A stretch of DNA of 64,000 bases from an uncultured Bacteroidales bacterium (GCA_947168665.1 CAMVMX010000015.1:1-64000), one strand, 5' to 3'. Positions 35,371 through 45,320 are shown, counted from the stretch's first letter. The notes: generated by a model from the letters alone, not told the origin. Made by a program: numbers and translations.

Positions 35371-36909
35371 ATGAAACTAACATATTTGAAACCAGCTCTA
35401 TTGCTGCTGCTCCTGATGGCGGCGGTGCCGTCGTGGGCCCAGAAACTCATCACCTACGAAGCCGGCATGGGCACCCGCGACCCCTCCGATGCCGACGTTT
35501 GGATACTCTACCAGCGTGTCCGTGCCGAGCACGAAGGCATGGTCCTATACGCCGATTCCGCCCTCCTCAACACTGTCCTCAACGACTTCACCGCCTTCGG
35601 CCATATCAAGATTGAAATTTCCGACACCACCACCATCTATGGCGACCAGCTCTATTACGACGGAGTGAGCCGGGTGGTGGACATCTGGGATGACACCGTG
35701 CGCTTCATTGACGGCAAAACTCTCTTAAAATCCGACCATCTGTCCTACGACCGCGTCTCATCCATAGCCACATACGACACATGGGGCATCACCACCAACG
35801 AGGACAAACGCCTGGTGAGCCGCAAAGGGTATTACAATACGGAAACAAAGATTGTGGATATATATAACGATGTGGAATTGAGCGACTCCAACATGCGCCT
35901 CCTCACCGATACCCTCACCTTCAACACGAACACAAATGTCGCCCACTTCTGGAGCCCCACCCACATCTACACCGACTCCGCCACCATGTACTCCGAGCAC
36001 GGCACCTACAACACCGACCTTCGCTACTCTCACTCTATGCGCAGCTCCGAAGTCCACAATGGCGAGAAACACATCACTTGCGACACACTCCACTATTGGG
36101 AGCAGACCGAACACGGCATAGCCATAGGCAACGTCACCCTCCGCGACACCGTCAACGACATCATCTCCACCTCCCGCTACGCCGAGACCCGACAGGCAGA
36201 CCGCACTTCCTTTGTCACTGACAGTGCTCTCGTCCGCTTTGTCCATCACGACGACCAACGTCCCGCCGCCACCCCCGACACTCTCTATCTCCATGCCGAT
36301 TCCATCCTCGTCCTCAACGACTCTCTGCGCCATCTCCGCTCCGTTTTCGCCCACAACCGGGTCAAACTTTTCCGGGCTGACGCTCAGGCCATGGCCGACT
36401 CCCTTTTCTACTCCGCCCCCGACTCCACCATCCAGCTTTTCCGTAGCCCCGTACTCTGGTACGAGCACTACCAAGCTTTGGCCGACACCATCATCATCCT
36501 CCATGACACCGCTGGCGCGCGTCAGGCCTGGTTCAACTCCAACGTCTTCTGCATCGAGCAAGTCGACCCCGACAAATACAACCAAGTCAAAGGCCGCAAT
36601 GCCGTCGTCCACTTCCGCCAGGGTGAACCCCACTACGCCGATGTCCTCGGCAACGCCGAAATGGTCTACTACCTCACCGAGGACGCCCCCTCTGGCCGCA
36701 AAAGCCTTATCGGCGTCAACTGCGGCATCGGTTCCGACATGCGCATCTACTTCCTCGACCGCGCCCCCGACCGCGTCGTCACCCTCGGCAACCCTGACAT
36801 GAATACCTACCCTTACGACCAGCTCCCGCAGGATAAAAAACAACTCGCCAACTTCAACTGGATAGATACCCGCCGTCCCAAACAGCCCCTCGACGTCTTC
36901 ATCTGGTGA
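35371..36909 (+). CDS. OstA-like (LptA/LptD N-domain type) periplasmic protein
   Basis: A 512-residue exported protein with a signal peptide ending near SWAQK. The body is a series of short beta-strand repeats with GDQLYYDGVSRVVDIWDD, LLKSDHLSYDR and LVSRKGYYNTETKIVDIY motifs, the jellyroll stacking pattern of the OstA/LptA family. It probably belongs to lipopolysaccharide transport across the periplasm, as a long LptA-like bridge protein of Bacteroidota. Codon use is strongly C-ending, in sharp contrast with the AT-rich operon to its left. Confidence 0.85.
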   Translation: MKLTYLKPALLLLLLMAAVPSWAQKLITYEAGMGTRDPSDADVWILYQRVRAEHEGMVLYADSALLNTVLNDFTAFGHIKIEISDTTTIYGDQLYYDGVSRVVDIWDDTVRFIDGKTLLKSDHLSYDRVSSIATYDTWGITTNEDKRLVSRKGYYNTETKIVDIYNDVELSDSNMRLLTDTLTFNTNTNVAHFWSPTHIYTDSATMYSEHGTYNTDLRYSHSMRSSEVHNGEKHITCDTLHYWEQTEHGIAIGNVTLRDTVNDIISTSRYAETRQADRTSFVTDSALVRFVHHDDQRPAATPDTLYLHADSILVLNDSLRHLRSVFAHNRVKLFRADAQAMADSLFYSAPDSTIQLFRSPVLWYEHYQALADTIIILHDTAGARQAWFNSNVFCIEQVDPDKYNQVKGRNAVVHFRQGEPHYADVLGNAEMVYYLTEDAPSGRKSLIGVNCGIGSDMRIYFLDRAPDRVVTLGNPDMNTYPYDQLPQDKKQLANFNWIDTRRPKQPLDVFIW

Positions 36910-37032
36910 CAAAATGGCAGACCTCGGCCCCGTGGCACCCCTCTTGTTGCCGTAAGGTCGTTTTTTGGTTCACTGGTATCCGAAAAATATAGTGCATTTA
37001 TTCCAATCTAAAAAAAAATAAACATCGTAGAT

Positions 37033-37611
37033 ATGACCCAGGAAGATAAAGAAAAAGAACAAGAAAAGAACAACCAGCAAGATACACAAGCCGAGGCCGC
37101 CCAGCCCGAAACCGAGCCGGAAACCCCAAAAGAGCGCAGGAAACGCCATGACCGCCACGGCGAACACGACCACAAAGTGCAGGAAATGGGCGAGAAACTG
37201 GCCGAGATGAACGACAAATATGTCAGGCTCTATTCCGAGTACGAGAACTACCGCAAACGCACCAACACCGAAAAAGCCGACCTCATCATCAACGGCAGCA
37301 AAGATATGATCAAAGCCATCCTTCCTGTGGTGGACGACATGGAACGCGCCCTCTCGGCCATGGCCGATGGCGAGAGCGCCAAAGAGGGTGTGCAACTCAT
37401 TTATAACAAACTCATGAACACCCTGTCGCAGAAGGGCTTGAAGCCCATGGAGGCCAAAGGAGCCAAGTTCGACGAGAACCTCCATGAGGCCGTCACCCAG
37501 TTCCCCGCCGCCGATGAGGGCCAGAAAGGAACCGTGGTCGACGTGGTTGAAAAGGGCTACTTCCTCAACGACAAAGTGCTGCGCTACGCCAAAGTGGTGG
37601 TGGCAATATAA
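37033..37611 (+). CDS. grpE: Nucleotide exchange factor GrpE
   Basis: A 192-residue GrpE, which releases ADP from DnaK. A charged, disordered N-terminus (about 45 residues) is followed by the long dimerising helix with VRLYSEYENYRKRTNTEK and then the beta domain ending with GTVVDVVEKGYFLNDKVLRYAKVVV. dnaJ follows after 110 bases, the common grpE-dnaJ heat-shock pair; dnaK is not in the window. Confidence 0.96.
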   Translation: MTQEDKEKEQEKNNQQDTQAEAAQPETEPETPKERRKRHDRHGEHDHKVQEMGEKLAEMNDKYVRLYSEYENYRKRTNTEKADLIINGSKDMIKAILPVVDDMERALSAMADGESAKEGVQLIYNKLMNTLSQKGLKPMEAKGAKFDENLHEAVTQFPAADEGQKGTVVDVVEKGYFLNDKVLRYAKVVVAI

Positions 37612-37721
37612 TACGAACAAAGAGAAAAGAAAGGAGACTAAGGCGCGAAGGCTCGCTGCTCCCTGCCGGCGCAAACCGTGCAGCCCTGCGGGGCACAACC
37701 TGAAAGCCTGAAGAAACAATT

Positions 37722-38879
37722 ATGGCAAAGAGAGATTATTATGAAGTGCTTGGGGTCAGCAAAAACGCTACCCCCGACGAATTGAAGAAAGCCTACCGCA
37801 AATTGGCTCTCCAATACCACCCTGACCGCAATCCCGGCGACAAAGAGGCCGAGGAAAAGTTCAAGGAGGCTGCCGAGGCTTACGACGTCCTCAGCAACCC
37901 CGACAAAAAAGCCCGCTACGACCAGTTCGGCCATGCGGCCTTTGATGGTGCTGCCGGCGGCGGCGCAGGGATGAACATGAACGACATCTTCTCCCAGTTC
38001 GGCGACATTTTCAGCGACTTCTTCGGTGGCGGAGGCTTCCGGGGCTTCGGCGGTTTCAGTGGCGGCCAGCAAGGGCGCGCCCGCGCCGCACGCCGCGGCA
38101 CCAACCTCCGCATCAAAGTCAAACTCACCCTCGAAGAGATTGAGAAGGGCTGCGAGAAAAAAATTAAAGTCGCCAAATACGTCCCCTGCAAAACCTGTGG
38201 CGGCTCTGGCGCCCGCAACAACAACTTCGAAACCTGCCCCCACTGCCACGGCGCAGGCGTTGTCACCGAAGTGCGCCGCACCATCCTCGGCCAGATGCAG
38301 ACCCAGAGCGTCTGCCCCCATTGCGGTGGCGAAGGCCGCATCATCAAGGACAAATGCCACGACTGCAATGGCGAGGGCATAGTACGCGCCGAGGAGGTCA
38401 TCACCATCAACATCCCCGCCGGTGTCTACGACGGCATGCAGCTCTCCATGAGCGGCAAAGGCAACGCCGCGCCCCACGGCGGTGTTTCCGGCGACCTCAT
38501 CATCCTTGTCGAGGAAATCCCCCACGACCTCTTTGAGCGGCAGGAGACCAACCTCTACTACAACGCCTTCATCACCTTCGCCCAGGCCGCCATGGGTGCC
38601 ACCATCGAGATTCCCACCCTCACCGGCCGTGTCAAAGTCAAAATAGACCCTGGCACCCCCTCCGGCAAAGTCCTCCGCCTCAAAGGTAAAGGCCTCCCCG
38701 AAGTCAACGGCTATGGTCGCGGCGACCTTCTCGTCCAACTCAATGTATGGATACCCCGCAGCCTCTCGCGCGAAGAGAAAGAAACCCTCGCCCGACTCGA
38801 CAAATCGCCCAACTTCCAGCCCACGCCCTCTAAGGCCGAGCGCGGCTTCTTCGACAAAATGAAAGACCTCTTCAACTAA
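37722..38879 (+). CDS. dnaJ: Chaperone DnaJ
   Basis: A 385-residue type I DnaJ. It has a J domain with HPD ([10 protein letters not shown]), a Gly/Phe-rich linker, a zinc domain with four C-x-x-C-x-G-x-G repeats ([32 protein letters not shown]) and two C-terminal substrate-binding domains. It delivers clients to DnaK and stimulates its ATPase. It is paired with grpE upstream. Confidence 0.97.
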   Translation: MAKRDYYEVLGVSKNATPDELKKAYRKLALQYHPDRNPGDKEAEEKFKEAAEAYDVLSNPDKKARYDQFGHAAFDGAAGGGAGMNMNDIFSQFGDIFSDFFGGGGFRGFGGFSGGQQGRARAARRGTNLRIKVKLTLEEIEKGCEKKIKVAKYVPCKTCGGSGARNNNFETCPHCHGAGVVTEVRRTILGQMQTQSVCPHCGGEGRIIKDKCHDCNGEGIVRAEEVITINIPAGVYDGMQLSMSGKGNAAPHGGVSGDLIILVEEIPHDLFERQETNLYYNAFITFAQAAMGATIEIPTLTGRVKVKIDPGTPSGKVLRLKGKGLPEVNGYGRGDLLVQLNVWIPRSLSREEKETLARLDKSPNFQPTPSKAERGFFDKMKDLFN

Positions 38880-38895
38880 CCCTCACCCCGCCGCC

Positions 38896-38934
38896 GATTC
38901 CGAAAAAAGCGGTTTGACATTTTTGACATTTGAC
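38896..38934. repeat. Short dispersed repeat, GTCAAA family, copy 1
   Basis: GATTCCGAAAA...GCGGTTTGACA followed by TTTTTGACATTTGAC. The same arrangement recurs at 43187-43227, and its core recurs at 43087-43101 and 47880-47898. Confidence 0.6.
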
Positions 38935-38980
38935 ACTTCGGCCTCCGGCACCCTGTCGCAACCTCCACACACCACCGCCC

Positions 38981-40264
38981 ATGCAGCGCATGAATGAATC
39001 CTTCCTCCAATACGTTTGGCAGCACAGGCTGCTGGAGGGCAACTTGTTCACTGCCGACGGGCTGCCCCTGCGCATCGAGCATCCCGGCATGCCCAACCCC
39101 CATGCGGGGCCGGACTTCTCCAATGCCCGTGTATGGATTGGCGACACCCTCTGGGCGGGCAATGTCGAGGTACACATCAAGGCCTCCGACTGGAACCGCC
39201 ATCACCACAGCCTGGACCGCGCTTACGACAACGTTGTCCTCCATGTCGTCCACCACAACGATGCCCCCATAGTGCTGCAGAATGGCCATGCGCTCCCCAC
39301 GCTTGCCCTCTCCGGCCATATCCCCCAAGTCCTCTGGGACAACTACGAAGCCCTCATCTCGCCCCCAGAGCCTATCCCCATCCCCTGTGCCAACCACCTC
39401 CCGGCCCTCTCGCCCAACTATATCGCTGCTTCGCTCGAGCGCCTCTTGCTCGAGCGTCTTGAAGAGAAATGCCTCCAGGTGCGCCGCCTCCTTGAGCAGA
39501 GTCGGGGCGATTGGGAGCAATGCTGCTACCTGATGCTGGCCCACTACTTTGGCGGCAAAGCCAACGCCCTCCCTTTCGAGCTGCTGGCCCAGTCCACGCC
39601 ACAAACCCTTCTGGCCCGTTGGCGCGACCAGCCCCAGCGCATCGAGGCCCTGCTCATGGGCCAGGCAGGATTCCTGGAAGGCTATTTCGACGACGACTAT
39701 CCCCGCCACCTCCAGTCGGACTACGCAGCCCTCCGTGCTGCCGCCGGTCTTACCCCCATCTCGGCCCATCTGTGGCGCTTCGCCCGCCTCCGTCCCGCCA
39801 GTTTCCCCACCCTGCGCATCAGCCAGTTCGCGCAGCTCGTCTGCCGCTCCCACAGCCTTTTCAGCCGTCTGCTCGACACCGCCCGCGCCGCCGAGCTCCA
39901 ACAGCTCTTCTCTCTTACCGCCTCCCCCTACTGGGACAACCACTACCGTTTTGACTCCCCCTCGCCGGGCCAGCCCAAGCGGGTAGGAGACCAACTCATA
40001 AACCTCCTTGTCATCAATGCCGTCGTGCCGCTCCTCTTCGAGTACGGCAACCAGCACGCCCAGCAAACCTACAAAGACCGCGCCGTCGACCTCCTCCAGC
40101 AACTCCCGCCCGAGGCCAACGCCCCCCTGCGGCAATGGCAGTCAGTGGGCATCAGCCCCAACAACGCCGCCCAGAGCCAGGCCCTGCTCCAGCTGCACCA
40201 GCGCTACTGCCAACAGCACAATTGTCTCAACTGCCAGATAGGCTATAAAATCATCACACAGTGA
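38981..40264 (+). CDS. DUF2851 family protein
   Basis: A 427-residue protein of the DUF2851 family found throughout Bacteroidota. The start NESFLQYVWQHRLLEGNL and the later HPGMPNPHAGPDFSNARVWI, GNVEVHIKASDW and YDNVVLHVVHHND are characteristic. The C-terminus has a CNLCRIG-like pair (CLNCQIGYKII). The function is unknown; a nuclease-like fold has been suggested for relatives, which I cannot confirm. The start may be 38981 or 38990. Its TGA overlaps the GTG of murF-alr (GTGA), so the two are translationally coupled. Confidence 0.88.
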   Translation: MQRMNESFLQYVWQHRLLEGNLFTADGLPLRIEHPGMPNPHAGPDFSNARVWIGDTLWAGNVEVHIKASDWNRHHHSLDRAYDNVVLHVVHHNDAPIVLQNGHALPTLALSGHIPQVLWDNYEALISPPEPIPIPCANHLPALSPNYIAASLERLLLERLEEKCLQVRRLLEQSRGDWEQCCYLMLAHYFGGKANALPFELLAQSTPQTLLARWRDQPQRIEALLMGQAGFLEGYFDDDYPRHLQSDYAALRAAAGLTPISAHLWRFARLRPASFPTLRISQFAQLVCRSHSLFSRLLDTARAAELQQLFSLTASPYWDNHYRFDSPSPGQPKRVGDQLINLLVINAVVPLLFEYGNQHAQQTYKDRAVDLLQQLPPEANAPLRQWQSVGISPNNAAQSQALLQLHQRYCQQHNCLNCQIGYKIITQ

Positions 40265-42756
40265 AACCTGCCGAAATAACCTCCATTCTCAAAGGGGCCA
40301 CAGCCCTTGTGGCCGACCCCGACAGCGACATCCAGCATCTCCTCACGGACAGCCGTCGTTCAGCCGATTTTGCGCACAGCCTCTTCTTTGCCATCCCCAC
40401 TAAGCGCAATACCGGCTGCCGCTATGTCTACAACCTCTATGCGGGCGGGGTCCGCAACTTCGTCGTCCCCCAGGATACCGATGAGACCTTCCTCCAGCAA
40501 TTTGCCCGCTGCCGGGGTGCCAACTTCTGGTATGTCAAGAATGTCATCACCGCACTCCAGCAGCTTGCGGCCTATCGTCGCTCCCTCTTCGACATCCCCG
40601 TGGTGGGCATCACCGGCTCCAATGGCAAGACCATCGTCAAAGACTGGATTGTCCAGCTTGTCGCCGACGACTGCAAAACCGTCGCCAGCCCCCGCAGCTA
40701 CAACTCGCAGATAGGCGTCCCCCTCTCCGTCTGGCAGATGGACGACAGCGACGAGCTTGCCGTCTTCGAGGCCGGCATCTCCGAAGCCGGCGAGATGGAA
40801 AACCTCCGCCGCGTCATCAACCCTACCATCGGCATCTTCACTAACATCGGCCAGGCTCACGACGAGAACTTCCTCACCCGCCAGCAGAAAATCGCCGAGA
40901 AACTCCAGCTCTTCACCCACTGCGACGTCCTCATCTATTGCTCTGACCACAAGGAAATCCACTCCGCCATCTCGCAGCTCGAAAGCTTCCGCTCGTTGCG
41001 CCGCTACACTTGGGGTCACTCCGACACCGATGCCCTGCAGATTGCTGGCATCGAAGTCCGCGACGCCGACACCCGCATCACCCTCCTCCGCTCCGGCCAA
41101 CCCTTCTCCCTCGCCATCCCTTTCACTGACCGCGCCTCGGTCGAGAATGCCCTCCACTGCGTCGCCCTCCTCTGTTACTTGGGCTACGACCCCGACACCA
41201 TCGCCCGCCGCTGCCTTCGGCTCACCCCCGTGGCCATGCGCCTCGAAATGAACGAAGCCCTCAACAACTCACTCCTCGTCAACGACTCCTACAGCCTCGA
41301 TCTCGACTCCCTCGCCATCGCCCTCGACTACGTCCAGCACGACCGCCAGCACCGCAGCCGCGCCCTCATCATGAGCGACATTCTCCAGGCCGGACTGCCC
41401 GAGCCCGACCTCTACGCTCGGGTGGCGCAACTGGTCAACGCCCACGGCATCGCCCGTTTCATCGGCATTGGCGACGCCCTGGAGCGCAACCGTGGCCTCT
41501 TTGCAGGACTCGACACCTATTTCTTCCCCACCACCGAGGAGTTCATCCGCCAGTTCGATTTCGACCTCTTCGACCACGAGACCATCCTCCTCAAAGGCGC
41601 CCGCCGTTTCCATTTCGAGGACATCGCCCGCATGCTCCAGCGCAAATCCCACCAAACCATCATGGAGGTCAACCTCGACAACCTCATCTCCAACCTCAAT
41701 TACTACCGCTCCCTCATCCGCCCCACCACGCGCCTCATGGCTATGGTCAAGGCCGCCAGCTACGGTGCGGGCAAGGCCGAAGTCGCCAGCGCCCTCCAGT
41801 TCAACCATGTCGACTACCTCACCGTCGCCTACAGCGACGAGGGCGTAGACCTCCGCCGCAACGGCATCACCCTCCCCATCATGGTCATGAACCCCGAAGA
41901 GGAAAGTTTCGACGACATCATCCGTTACCGTCTCGAGCCGGACATCTACAGTTTCCGCATCCTCAAACTCTTCTCCGAGGCCGTCAGTCTGATGGGGGCT
42001 GAAACTCCCTATCCCGTCCATGTTGAGCTCGACACCGGCATGCACCGCCTCGGCTTCTCCGGCTCCGACCTCGACGGCATAGCCCACAGCTTCAGCCAGC
42101 CCGGCTGCCCCCTGCGGGTGCAGTCCATTTTCTCCCACCTGGCTTGTGCCGACGACCCCGCCCAGGACGCCTTCACTCACGCCCAGATAGCCCGCTTCAC
42201 TCAGTGGAGCTCAGCCCTGCGCTCCCGCCTGGGCACCGACGGCATCCTCTGCCACCTGCTCAACTCCTCCGGCATCGAGAGGTTTCCCGAAGCTCAGATG
42301 GACATGGTGCGCCTCGGCATCGGTCTCTACGGCCTCTCGCCCCAGCCCTCCGTCCAGCGCCATCTCCGTCCCGTCAGCACCCTCAAGACGCGCATATCCC
42401 AAATCAAAGACATCCCCGAGGGCGACAGCGTAGGCTACAACTGCCGCTGGGTGGCTCGGCGCCCCTCGCGCGTGGCCATCATCGCCATCGGCTATGCCGA
42501 CGGCCTCAACCGCCACCTTGGCTATGGCAACGGGCATGTGCTCGTCAACGGCTCCGAAGTCCCCATCATCGGCTCCGTGTGCATGGACATGTGCTTCCTC
42601 GACGTCACCGGCGTCCCCTGCCGCGAGGGCGACGAGGTCACCCTCTTCGGCCCCGCCGACCTCCTGCTGCGGCAGGCCGCCAGCGCCGGCACCATCCCCT
42701 ACGAACTCCTCACCGCCGTAAGCCCCCGCGTCAAGCGGGTCTACATCCAGGAATAG
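40261..42756 (+). CDS. Bifunctional MurF ligase / alanine racemase
   Basis: An 831-residue fusion. Residues 1-455 are a MurF-type ligase (ATP site GITGSNGKT) that adds D-Ala-D-Ala to UDP-MurNAc-tripeptide. Residues 460-831 are a fold-type III alanine racemase with the PLP lysine Lys497 (AMVKAASYGAG), a Tyr in GDSVGYNCRW, and SVCMDMCFLDVT. The fusion supplies D-alanine and uses it in the same cell-wall step. This domain order is known in Bacteroidetes. GTG is the start codon, overlapping the DUF2851 stop. A very strong terminator follows. I do not assign one symbol because two activities are joined. Confidence 0.95.
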   Translation: MKPAEITSILKGATALVADPDSDIQHLLTDSRRSADFAHSLFFAIPTKRNTGCRYVYNLYAGGVRNFVVPQDTDETFLQQFARCRGANFWYVKNVITALQQLAAYRRSLFDIPVVGITGSNGKTIVKDWIVQLVADDCKTVASPRSYNSQIGVPLSVWQMDDSDELAVFEAGISEAGEMENLRRVINPTIGIFTNIGQAHDENFLTRQQKIAEKLQLFTHCDVLIYCSDHKEIHSAISQLESFRSLRRYTWGHSDTDALQIAGIEVRDADTRITLLRSGQPFSLAIPFTDRASVENALHCVALLCYLGYDPDTIARRCLRLTPVAMRLEMNEALNNSLLVNDSYSLDLDSLAIALDYVQHDRQHRSRALIMSDILQAGLPEPDLYARVAQLVNAHGIARFIGIGDALERNRGLFAGLDTYFFPTTEEFIRQFDFDLFDHETILLKGARRFHFEDIARMLQRKSHQTIMEVNLDNLISNLNYYRSLIRPTTRLMAMVKAASYGAGKAEVASALQFNHVDYLTVAYSDEGVDLRRNGITLPIMVMNPEEESFDDIIRYRLEPDIYSFRILKLFSEAVSLMGAETPYPVHVELDTGMHRLGFSGSDLDGIAHSFSQPGCPLRVQSIFSHLACADDPAQDAFTHAQIARFTQWSSALRSRLGTDGILCHLLNSSGIERFPEAQMDMVRLGIGLYGLSPQPSVQRHLRPVSTLKTRISQIKDIPEGDSVGYNCRWVARRPSRVAIIAIGYADGLNRHLGYGNGHVLVNGSEVPIIGSVCMDMCFLDVTGVPCREGDEVTLFGPADLLLRQAASAGTIPYELLTAVSPRVKRVYIQE

Positions 42757-42757
42757 C

Positions 42758-42803
42758 GACAAAGAAGAGCCGGGTCCCCGCATGGACCCGGCTCTTCTTT
42801 GTC
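42758..42803 (+). terminator. Strong terminator after murF-alr
   Basis: A perfect 20-bp stem (42758-42777 with 42784-42803) with a 6-base loop directly after the stop codon. The A-rich left arm and T-rich right arm suggest bidirectional action. Confidence 0.9.
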
Positions 42804-42826
42804 AGCCGGACTTGCTCGGCGCGGAC

Positions 42827-42907
42827 TTAGGAAGTCACCGTGTCGGCCGTCAGGACCACGCGGTTGACCTTCAGGTTGGCGCTCATAAACTCGTTGTAGT
42901 CGCTCAC
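42827..42907 (-). pseudogene. Possible 3' remnant of a lost gene
   Basis: The minus strand reads 26 sensible codons and a TAA (VSDYNEFMSANLKVN, then RVVLTADTVTS). Nothing coherent lies upstream in the same frame, and codon use is like that of neighbouring real genes. This may be the leftover end of a deleted gene or chance. Confidence 0.25.
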
Positions 42908-43086
42908 CCTCCGGTCTGTCCGTCCCCGCCCGGTCCTTAGTCGGGTGGTTTAGTGGGGGCGGAGCCTTGGGGAGTGGGGCTGCCGTCACCGCCGCAAGCG
43001 AAGCTTCAACGAACTTACAGCGGCTCTTCTGCCCCAAAGAGGGCCTCTTTTCGGCGAAAGGGACTGTGGAAGGCGGATTCGAGATT

Positions 43087-43227
43087 GTCAAACGTCAAAA
43101 AACGTCAAATCAAACGCATCCGAAAAGAGTACAGGCTATTAATTAAATATACCCCTAACCCCTATATAGGGTTGCACAGAGAGGCAGATTCCCGAAAACG
43201 GCGGTTTCACCTTTTTGACATTTGACG
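43087..43227. repeat. GTCAAA-family repeats as an inverted pair
   Basis: TGTCAAACGTCAAAA at 43087-43101 and, inverted, TTTTTGACATTTGACG near 43212-43227 bracket about 110 bases. This interval contains a CCCTATATAGGG palindrome (43161-43172). The right copy extends left into GATTCCCGAAAA...GCGGTTT, as at 38896. It could be a small non-coding mobile element. Confidence 0.55.
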
Positions 43228-43238
43228 TTTTGCGGCGC

Positions 43239-44510
43239 CTACTGCGGGTCGAGGCAATGCTCGATGGAGCGAGCCAAGGGTTTGGGTTCTGTGCGGCTGC
43301 CGTTGGTGACGGCTGTCTTGATGGCATCTTTGTTCTTGGAATGGAAATCGTTGGGTAGCTTATCGAGAATGGCAGTCCACTCCTTCCCTTTAGGCAGCAA
43401 GCCTTTGCGTATGAGGACGCCGAGGAGGTTGAAGAAAGGGGTGAGGTCGGTGTGGTCGTGGTCGGTGTAGGGGAGAGGGTTTTGCCTGTCTTCGGCTATT
43501 TTGCCCCAGAGGCTTTCGTTGCCGGGGTCGAACACTTTGCGGATTTTTTGCAGGACGCTGTCGGGCAGCTCCATGCTGGTTTGGGCGAGGCCGATGTAAA
43601 GGTCGCGGATGCGCTTCCGCTCTTCGGCGGGGACGGAGGGCTGCTGATCCTCTTCAGTGGCTGGCGCGGCGGGTGAGGAGGCTGGCGCGGGTTGGGACTG
43701 CTCTCGGAAACAAGGCGGCACAGGGTCTTCGTCGTGCAGGAGGCAGTACATTGCTTGCAGGTAGAAGAAGTCGTCGATTTTTTTTGGTATATTGGTTTTA
43801 AGGTCTTCTTTCAGATATTCCGCTGCGGCGATGCCGTAGCAGGTCTCCATAGCATAATGGAAGCGGCTGTCGGGGAAAGTGATTTCTTCGTAGAAGAACT
43901 TGCCGAAGTGGTTGGCTTTAAGACTGTCGAGGTTCTCATTTTTGAGTGTGAGTTTGCGGTCTTCCCATTCGGTAGTTTTGCAGAGGTCTTGTGCTTCGCG
44001 GAAGTCCCGTTTCGCGTTTTCGATTTGCAGGGCACAGCGGTACTCGTATGTGGGAATTTTGATATGAACTAAATGGATAGCTGTCTTCTCGCACTCTACA
44101 AGGTTACTTGCATACTCATATTGGGCGTTTGGTATGGCAATATACGCATTGTTGATGCCGGGTTCGTCTTCGTTCAACCAGGCATAAAGGTGGAGCATTA
44201 CTTCACCAGAGGGCCTCGGCTTTATAAGTGGATTGTAGATGACTGAATCGCTGCACCCCAAAAATATTTTCGCCAGTGTTTGGTCGGAAACCATCACCGG
44301 GGAATCATGCCTAACCAATCGGCTGGTGATTTCCTCAGCCACTCTTGCGGCGGTTTTCCTGCGGTAGATGTCCTCGGTCCAGCGGAGGGCTGAGATGTTC
44401 TCGTCGTCTTCCTCTTTTCGTAGGAGGAAACCTTGCAAGGGTGAGACAAGAACAATGAGCTTGTCGACCAGTTGGTCCAAGGAAAGGTTGTCTAATTCTA
44501 AGTGTTTCAT
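43239..44510 (-). CDS. Hypothetical protein
   Basis: A 423-residue protein that I do not recognise. No signal peptide or membrane segment is visible. Residues 1-270 are mixed helical, a low-complexity Pro/Ala linker (about 275-295) follows, and then a C-terminal domain of about 125 residues (ELPDSVLQKIRKVF to LARSIEHCLDPQ). The domain form LIRKGLLPKGKEWTAILDKL recalls C-terminal blocks of other Bacteroidales hypothetical proteins. Codon use is more mixed than in adjacent core genes. The start at 44510 follows a promoter; the frame runs open to 44690 but that part is poor. It is a single gene between repeats, possibly accessory. Confidence 0.7.
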   Translation of the reverse strand: MKHLELDNLSLDQLVDKLIVLVSPLQGFLLRKEEDDENISALRWTEDIYRRKTAARVAEEITSRLVRHDSPVMVSDQTLAKIFLGCSDSVIYNPLIKPRPSGEVMLHLYAWLNEDEPGINNAYIAIPNAQYEYASNLVECEKTAIHLVHIKIPTYEYRCALQIENAKRDFREAQDLCKTTEWEDRKLTLKNENLDSLKANHFGKFFYEEITFPDSRFHYAMETCYGIAAAEYLKEDLKTNIPKKIDDFFYLQAMYCLLHDEDPVPPCFREQSQPAPASSPAAPATEEDQQPSVPAEERKRIRDLYIGLAQTSMELPDSVLQKIRKVFDPGNESLWGKIAEDRQNPLPYTDHDHTDLTPFFNLLGVLIRKGLLPKGKEWTAILDKLPNDFHSKNKDAIKTAVTNGSRTEPKPLARSIEHCLDPQ

Positions 44511-44537
44511 CTTTGGTACTATTGATGAATAATAATG

Positions 44538-44545
44538 CAAAGGTA
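44538..44545 (-). promoter_or_regulatory. -7 box for the hypothetical gene at 43239-44510
   Basis: The minus strand reads TACCTTTG, matching TAnnTTTG, 28 bases before the start. It fixes the start at 44510. Confidence 0.5.
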
Positions 44546-44752
44546 CGTGTTTTTTTTCAATCGAGGAGAGGTGATTTTTCAACACTGGTGGGGGCTGCGG
44601 GGTGTTTTTTTCGCTGAGTGTGCGGGGTGCGGTGCGGAATATGTGGGGTGCAGAGGGTGGCTGCACTTTCGGCAAGTGGCTGGTTTGCAATGGGTGCGGA
44701 AAAGGGTGCGGTTTTTGGGAGGGGGCGGCTGCTGCACTGTGGGCGGCGGACT

Positions 44753-44781
44753 TTGCGGTCGGGAAAACGGTTGTATTTTTG
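44753..44781 (+). promoter_or_regulatory. Promoter for the small protein gene at 44849
   Basis: TTG (44753-44755), 18 bases, then TATTTTTG (44774-44781). Confidence 0.5.
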
Positions 44782-44848
44782 CAGCCGAATCCACTGAGTG
44801 ATGGCCATCCAGAGAGTGGTAAAGTAAGAACGCCTTAAATATATTATT

Positions 44849-45238
44849 ATGGCACCAATTAATAAGAAAATAGAGAAACAACAGAAACTGAAGCCTTACG
44901 TAGGCGAGAACAGTACGGTTATTAACGAGGCACAGGTGACTGTGACAGGGGGATTCCTGGAGGATGGGAGGCCTTTTGCCGCCATGGCGCGTGTGGATTT
45001 GTTCGGCAAGCGCGTGGCGATTAACCGCTTGGTGAGCAGGACTTATCCTCACTATGCCAAGTTGTTGGAGCGGGGCAGTGCCAAGGTGATGGAGCGGCCG
45101 GATGGCTGCCGCCTCATTTGGGATTTCCATTTTGGCGACGACCCGCTTGACAACCAGTTTCGTGCCAAGCAGCTGCTGGACTTCATTACTACTTATTTGG
45201 GTCTGCATCAGCCTGACGAGGGCAAGCAGCGCGCTTGA
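44849..45238 (+). CDS. Small conserved-looking hypothetical protein
   Basis: A 129-residue cytosolic protein with a basic N-terminus (INKKIEKQQKLKPYVGENST) and a compact alpha/beta body (GGFLEDGRPFAAMARVDLFG, RLIWDFHFGDDPL). The family is not recognised. It has its own promoter and a strong terminator directly after it, so it is a monocistronic gene and very likely real. Confidence 0.7.
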   Translation: MAPINKKIEKQQKLKPYVGENSTVINEAQVTVTGGFLEDGRPFAAMARVDLFGKRVAINRLVSRTYPHYAKLLERGSAKVMERPDGCRLIWDFHFGDDPLDNQFRAKQLLDFITTYLGLHQPDEGKQRA

Positions 45239-45242
45239 AGAC

Positions 45243-45271
45243 ATGGGGGCGGTGGCCCCGCCCCCATCTTT
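45243..45271 (+). terminator. Intrinsic terminator after the 129-residue protein gene
   Basis: ATGGGGGCGG (45243-45252) pairs with CCGCCCCCAT (45258-45267) around TGGCC, followed by CTTTTAT. Confidence 0.85.
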
Positions 45272-45320
45272 TATATCAAATAGAAATAAAAAGAATATGA
45301 GTATCAGCATATATCAAGAA

